Shown here: positions 40,985-44,671 of the stretch, one piece after another
How positions within the stretch are numbered: the stretch's first letter is position 1
Layout: every line of letters begins with the position of its first letter
From: Veillonellales bacterium
GTDB taxonomy: Bacteria; Bacillota; Negativicutes; Veillonellales; Dialisteraceae
Reading direction: 5' to 3'
Assembly: GCA_944390485.1 (NCBI GenBank)
Contig: CALXPQ010000008.1
Location: 1-44,671, forward strand
DNA: 44,671 nucleotides
Made by a program: the position numbers and the translations under genes
The notes under the pieces: model-generated
The model's input: the letters and a program-made list of their open reading frames with translations, nothing else
Told to the model about the DNA's origin: nothing
Databases searched by the model: none

Positions 40985-43900
40985 GGCTGCGCCTCCTTTC
41001 CTTTGGCATCAGCCGCCCGGAGGGTCTCGCGCACGGCGGAGTCCGAGGCGGCCGGGATATCGTCATAGCTGTTTTCCCGGAGTTTCGGGTCGAAACGGCA
41101 GATGCTCCGGTAGGGGCACCACGCGCAGGGTGCGCGCCCCTTGTACCGCGCCGGGCGGATGGGGATGGCCCCGCTCCGGATGCCGGCGTAGAGTTCGGCG
41201 AGGCGCTGCCGCGCGAGGGCGAAGAGCGCCTTCATTTCTTCCATGGAGAGCACCGGCGAGCGCGCGGTATAGGCGCCGGTCTTCGTGAAGCTCACCGGGA
41301 GCACCGCGCCGTCCGTGCCGAGGCGGCCGTCCAGGGAGGAGAGGAAGTCCCCGTCCGCGAGGAAATACCCCGAGAGCGGCTTCGGAGGGGCAGCGGGGAC
41401 GCCGCTCGCCGGGACGGGCACCGCGCGGGTGCCGCCCTGGAGGTAGATGTAGAGAATGGCCCCGGGGAGGAGGGAGGCGTCCCTGCTCTCCAGCACGGCC
41501 ATGAGGTACGTGATGAGCTGGAGCCGGTACCCCGCGGCGATCTCCGCGAGCGTCAGGTCCGGCGTGCCCGTCTTGTAGTCGGCCACCACTGCCGCCCCGG
41601 CGGCCTGGTCCACGCGGTCCACGTGGCAGTCGATGAAGAAGCGGCTCTCTGCGTCCGCTTCCACCGTGAGGCGGAAATCCGCTTCCATGGCGATCGTGTC
41701 GGCGCGGCTGTTCCGGCTCCAGTCGCGGAACCGGCGGAGCGCCGCGCGGAACGTGCGGTCCAGGGCGCTTTTCGTGTACTGCGCCGCCGCGTCGGACAGG
41801 AGCGCCCCCAATTTCACCCGTGGAGCCACCCGGCCGGCGATGGCCGCGGAGATGCGGTCGATATCTTCGTCCGTGGCGTGGCGCCACTGTTTCTGCTGTT
41901 TCTTCATGTAGTCGCCGAAGCTGTGGAGCCCCGCGTGGAGGTAGCTCCCGTAGTCGCGGGCGTCCATGCGGCTCTGGTCCCGCTCGTCGAGGCGCAGGCC
42001 GTACCGGAGGAAGAACTGGTACGGGCACTGGCGGTACGTCTCGAGGCGCGTCACCGAAGTGCGCACGGGCTTCCGCTTCAGGAAGAGCTGCTGCACCACG
42101 TCCGGCGGGAGACGGGCCGGGATATTCCGGTATGAGAAGCCCCGTACCTTCTGCGAGAGGAGGCGCGCCGCGTCCGGATGGGCGAGCGCCCACCGGCGAA
42201 GGGCTTCCCACACCGAGCCCGGGCCGGGCAGGCCTTCCCGGAGCACCGCCGGCAGGAGCGAGAGGGACTGCTCCGCCGTGACGAGGAAGGACGGGTCCTC
42301 CGTGTCCGGCGTGGGCAGCGCCGCCCGCCGGCAGGCCGTGGTGTAGCCCAGCGCGCGGAGGCGGTCCACGCAGGGCGAGGGGGAGAGCGCGCTCCCGTCG
42401 TCGTCTGCCGCGGGCCAGGAAATATAGAGGGCCTGCCGCGCCCGGGTGAGCGCCAGATAGGTATAGAATTCCTCCTGATAGATGAGGGCCATCAGGTCGG
42501 GGCCCACGGTGAGTCCTTCGGACGCGCGGAGCGCGCGCTGCTCCGCTTCGGAGAGGAGGCCCGATTCCTCCACGCGGGCGGGGAAATCCCCTTCGCCTGC
42601 GCCGAGGAGGAAGACCGCCTCCCCTTCCATGGCGTAGCCCCGGTCCACCGTGGTGACCGTCACGTGGTCCAGCGTGGGCGGGATCATGGAGAACGTGAGC
42701 GACGACAGGCCGTCTTCCGCCATGGAGAGGAATTCTTCCGCGGGCACTTCGTCGTCCCCGGCGGCGCGGACCAGATCGTCCAGGAGGAGCAGGAGCTTCT
42801 TCCACACCTGGAGATGGGGCCGCTCCTTCGTCTCCGCGTAGGCCATCTCATCCCACCGGGCGAGCGTGTCCGGCACGCCCTCGTCCATGAGCCAGCGGTA
42901 CAGCACGGCGCAGCGCTCGCGCACCGTCTTCGCCGCGCGCCATTCATCTTCGAGGGGGATGAGGAAATCGAGGAGCTGCCGGCGGAGGCGGTTCATCTCG
43001 TTCAGCTCGGTCAGCTCCTGCGGGGTCGGCAGGCCGTCGTCGTTTTCCAGATGGAACGGGCTGTGGAATTTCCATTCCGACTGCCACTGGGCGGGACGGA
43101 TGCCTATGCGGAGCACGTAATTTTCCAGCCGGTCGATCTCTTCGGGACTGAACGCGTGGAGCAGGTCCGTCTTCAGGATCTGGAAGAGGAGTTCCCGCGT
43201 CCAGCCGCGCCACGGCCCGCGGTCCCCGGCGGCGAGGAAGCGGAGCACCGCGTCGGCGAGCACCACGAGGGGATGGTTCTTCATGGGCCGCCGCTGGTCG
43301 ATGAAGGCGGGGATGTGGCACGCTTCGAAGCTCCGGCGCACGAGGTCCGTGTAGGCGTCGGCGTTGCGGAGCAGCACGAGGATATCCTTCCAGCGGAATC
43401 CCTTCTCCCTGACGAGGAGTGCGATGCGCCGCGCCGCGTCGTCCGCCTCGGTCTGCCGGGACGGCGCTTCCGTGACGTACACGCCCTGCTCGGGGAGCGT
43501 CCGTGTGGCAGCGGGCCAGCGGCAGGGCTTCGGGAAGGGCCGGAAGAACGACTCCGCCAGCTCCGCCACGCGGGGACAGGTGAAGCGGTGCGGCTCAGTG
43601 AGCGTGTCCGCCTCGTACTGCCCGGCCTCCCGGGCGAGCGCCGCCCACAGGCGGTACGGACGGTCGAAGAGCGTGTATTTCGCCGCTTCCTCCGGCGGGT
43701 CCATGGGGAGCGTCACCGTTACGTCCCGGGCGGTGCGCACGAGGGCGGACACGATGGCGAGCTCCTGCGGGATCATGCCGTTGAATCCGTCGATCCACAC
43801 CGCGGCGTCCCGCAGCATGGCCGACTTCGGGATGTCCTCGGCGAGCTTGTCATACAGATTGCCCCGGTACTGGAAATGGCTCCGCAGGTACGCGTGGTAC

Positions 43901-44391
43901 GACGAGAAGAGGAGCGACAGGTCGGCGAGCTTCCGGCCGAGCGGCGTGTCTCCCTCCGCCCGGGCCGCCGCGGCCAGATCCGGCTCCCGCACCTGGAACG
44001 AGTCAAGCTGATGGAAGAACGCCGTGAGCGATGCCGCGAAATGGGGCTGCTTCGACGCTTCCCGGAGCATGCGGAACTCCCCGCGATGCTCGATGAGGAG
44101 ACGCCGCAGGATGAGCTGCTGCACCAGCGGGGAGAGCGCCTCGTTCGTGTCCTCGGCGAGCTCCTGGAAGACACGGTACGACAGGCGGGCGAAGCCGCAC
44201 ACCATCACGTCCGCGAAGCCGCCGCCGGGAAATGCCGCGGCGAGTATGGACTCCGCGCGGTACGTCGCCTGATCGGGGACGAGGAAGAGCGCCGTGCGGT
44301 CCGGCGCTTCCGTCATATATTCTGCGATCTCCGCGCAGCACCGGGCCGTCTTGCCCGTCCCCGCGCGGCCGAAAATGAAGTGGAGAGACAT
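40981..44391 (-). CDS. addB: ATP-dependent helicase/nuclease subunit B
   Basis: 1136 residues from ATG 44391 (AAGGAG 7 bp upstream). Partner of AddA; it carries an inactive helicase-like fold, the Chi-recognition region and a second nuclease. Walker A is GRAGTGKT (8-15), retained as in Bacillus AddB. The RecB-type nuclease motif is VVADYKTGTPDL. Four Cys for the 4Fe-4S cluster are present: Cys789 (RQCPYQFF), Cys1089, Cys1092 and Cys1098 (CAWCPYRSIC). First gene of the addBA operon; an A/T-rich promoter area lies between it and the rRNA promoters. Confidence 0.95.
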   Translation of the reverse strand: MSLHFIFGRAGTGKTARCCAEIAEYMTEAPDRTALFLVPDQATYRAESILAAAFPGGGFADVMVCGFARLSYRVFQELAEDTNEALSPLVQQLILRRLLIEHRGEFRMLREASKQPHFAASLTAFFHQLDSFQVREPDLAAAARAEGDTPLGRKLADLSLLFSSYHAYLRSHFQYRGNLYDKLAEDIPKSAMLRDAAVWIDGFNGMIPQELAIVSALVRTARDVTVTLPMDPPEEAAKYTLFDRPYRLWAALAREAGQYEADTLTEPHRFTCPRVAELAESFFRPFPKPCRWPAATRTLPEQGVYVTEAPSRQTEADDAARRIALLVREKGFRWKDILVLLRNADAYTDLVRRSFEACHIPAFIDQRRPMKNHPLVVLADAVLRFLAAGDRGPWRGWTRELLFQILKTDLLHAFSPEEIDRLENYVLRIGIRPAQWQSEWKFHSPFHLENDDGLPTPQELTELNEMNRLRRQLLDFLIPLEDEWRAAKTVRERCAVLYRWLMDEGVPDTLARWDEMAYAETKERPHLQVWKKLLLLLDDLVRAAGDDEVPAEEFLSMAEDGLSSLTFSMIPPTLDHVTVTTVDRGYAMEGEAVFLLGAGEGDFPARVEESGLLSEAEQRALRASEGLTVGPDLMALIYQEEFYTYLALTRARQALYISWPAADDDGSALSPSPCVDRLRALGYTTACRRAALPTPDTEDPSFLVTAEQSLSLLPAVLREGLPGPGSVWEALRRWALAHPDAARLLSQKVRGFSYRNIPARLPPDVVQQLFLKRKPVRTSVTRLETYRQCPYQFFLRYGLRLDERDQSRMDARDYGSYLHAGLHSFGDYMKKQQKQWRHATDEDIDRISAAIAGRVAPRVKLGALLSDAAAQYTKSALDRTFRAALRRFRDWSRNSRADTIAMEADFRLTVEADAESRFFIDCHVDRVDQAAGAAVVADYKTGTPDLTLAEIAAGYRLQLITYLMAVLESRDASLLPGAILYIYLQGGTRAVPVPASGVPAAPPKPLSGYFLADGDFLSSLDGRLGTDGAVLPVSFTKTGAYTARSPVLSMEEMKALFALARQRLAELYAGIRSGAIPIRPARYKGRAPCAWCPYRSICRFDPKLRENSYDDIPAASDSAVRETLRAADAKGKEAQP

Positions 44392-44495
44392 GAAAGACTC
44401 CTTTCCTGAAACAGTCATTTTCCTTATTATAAAGGGGAATGCCCGGAGGCGCACCGGAAAATCGGGCGGAATGCAAAGAAATTGAAAAAAGCAGG

Positions 44496-44524
44496 TTGAC
44501 AGGACAGAAGCGGAGTGATATCAT
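44496..44524 (+). promoter_or_regulatory. rRNA operon promoter P1 (inferred)
   Basis: TTGACA (44496-44501), 17 bp, TATCAT (44519-44524). It fires rightward, away from addB. Confidence 0.75.
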
Positions 44525-44580
44525 AATTTACGTCGCCGACAGGGCGGCAGACTTCTGAAAAGAAAATTTCAGAAAACCGC

Positions 44581-44609
44581 TTGACAGCAAGTCCCAGATT
44601 TGCTATCAT
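44581..44609 (+). promoter_or_regulatory. rRNA operon promoter P2 (inferred)
   Basis: TTGACA (44581-44586), 17 bp, TATCAT (44604-44609). P1 and P2 share -35 and -10 sequences, 85 bp apart. Confidence 0.78.
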
Positions 44610-44617
44610 GTCAAAGT

Positions 44618-44671
44618 CGCACCGAGCGGCTCGTTCTTTGAAAACTGAACAGTACAGCGAACTATATGCCG
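44618..44671 (+). other. Start of a probable rRNA operon leader (cut by window end)
   Basis: GAGCGGCTCGTTCTTTGAAAACTGAACAG-type sequence is typical of the antitermination/processing leader before 16S rRNA in Firmicutes. The 16S gene itself is outside the window. Confidence 0.65.

Noticed and set aside
42178..44409. Open frame of 743 codons on the plus strand
   Set aside because: Antisense shadow of addB, rich in Arg, Glu and Gly with no family features.

Overview
The window looks like a GC-rich chromosome of a diderm Firmicute, most likely class Negativicutes. The pointers are Firmicute housekeeping genes (AddAB rather than RecBCD, Firmicute-style dCTP deaminase) beside an outer-membrane beta-barrel protein with a terminal Phe, TAXI-type TRAP transport, and two adjacent CobT paralogues of the ArsA/ArsB type known from Sporomusa. 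Genus cannot be fixed by eye.

Layout. 1-1900 has no convincing gene; it holds a tandem array of about 360-400 bp units, each with two stem structures whose sequences differ between units while pairing is kept. 1943-5869 (minus strand) carries a small porin-like protein, a malate/lactate dehydrogenase, and prfC coupled to a RibU-like ECF S component. 6087-13231 (plus) carries a zinc-knuckle/HNH-like protein coupled to dcd, a complete TAXI-TRAP transporter (receptor, DUF1850, fused permease), a LysR regulator and an asparaginase; acidic amino acid or amide use is a reasonable but unproven theme. After tRNA-Ser come an omega-amidase-like nitrilase, and a lower-GC pair (DUF2848 protein plus ion-transporter-superfamily permease). 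Then follow an RlmI-like rRNA methyltransferase, a DUF2939 protein with an aldehyde dehydrogenase (minus), and an arsA-arsB-larC-like operon, probably for lower-ligand activation of phenolyl-type cobamides.

23218-24305 is an 11-gene tRNA cluster behind tandem promoters. Its last gene, tRNA-Leu(GAG), is the integration site of a low-GC island (about 24306-29937) bounded by a 51/52 bp direct repeat of the tRNA 3' end plus terminator. The island has no integrase. It carries a small HTH protein behind a promoter with a perfect 14 bp palindrome between -35 and -10, a C5 cytosine methyltransferase, a DUF4928-like presumed restriction enzyme, a Vsr mismatch endonuclease, a D12-class adenine methyltransferase and an AAA ATPase with a TOPRIM-like C-terminus. 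This is a defence island, and the last two genes form the best candidate for an undescribed two-gene system.

Beyond the island lie a phosphoglycolate-phosphatase-like HAD protein, two PepSY proteins, typA/bipA, a BrkB/YihY membrane protein, a secreted alpha/beta hydrolase, a Cof-type HAD phosphatase, tRNA-Ala(GGC), and addB-addA (minus). The window ends in tandem strong promoters and a leader typical of an rRNA operon, cut before 16S.
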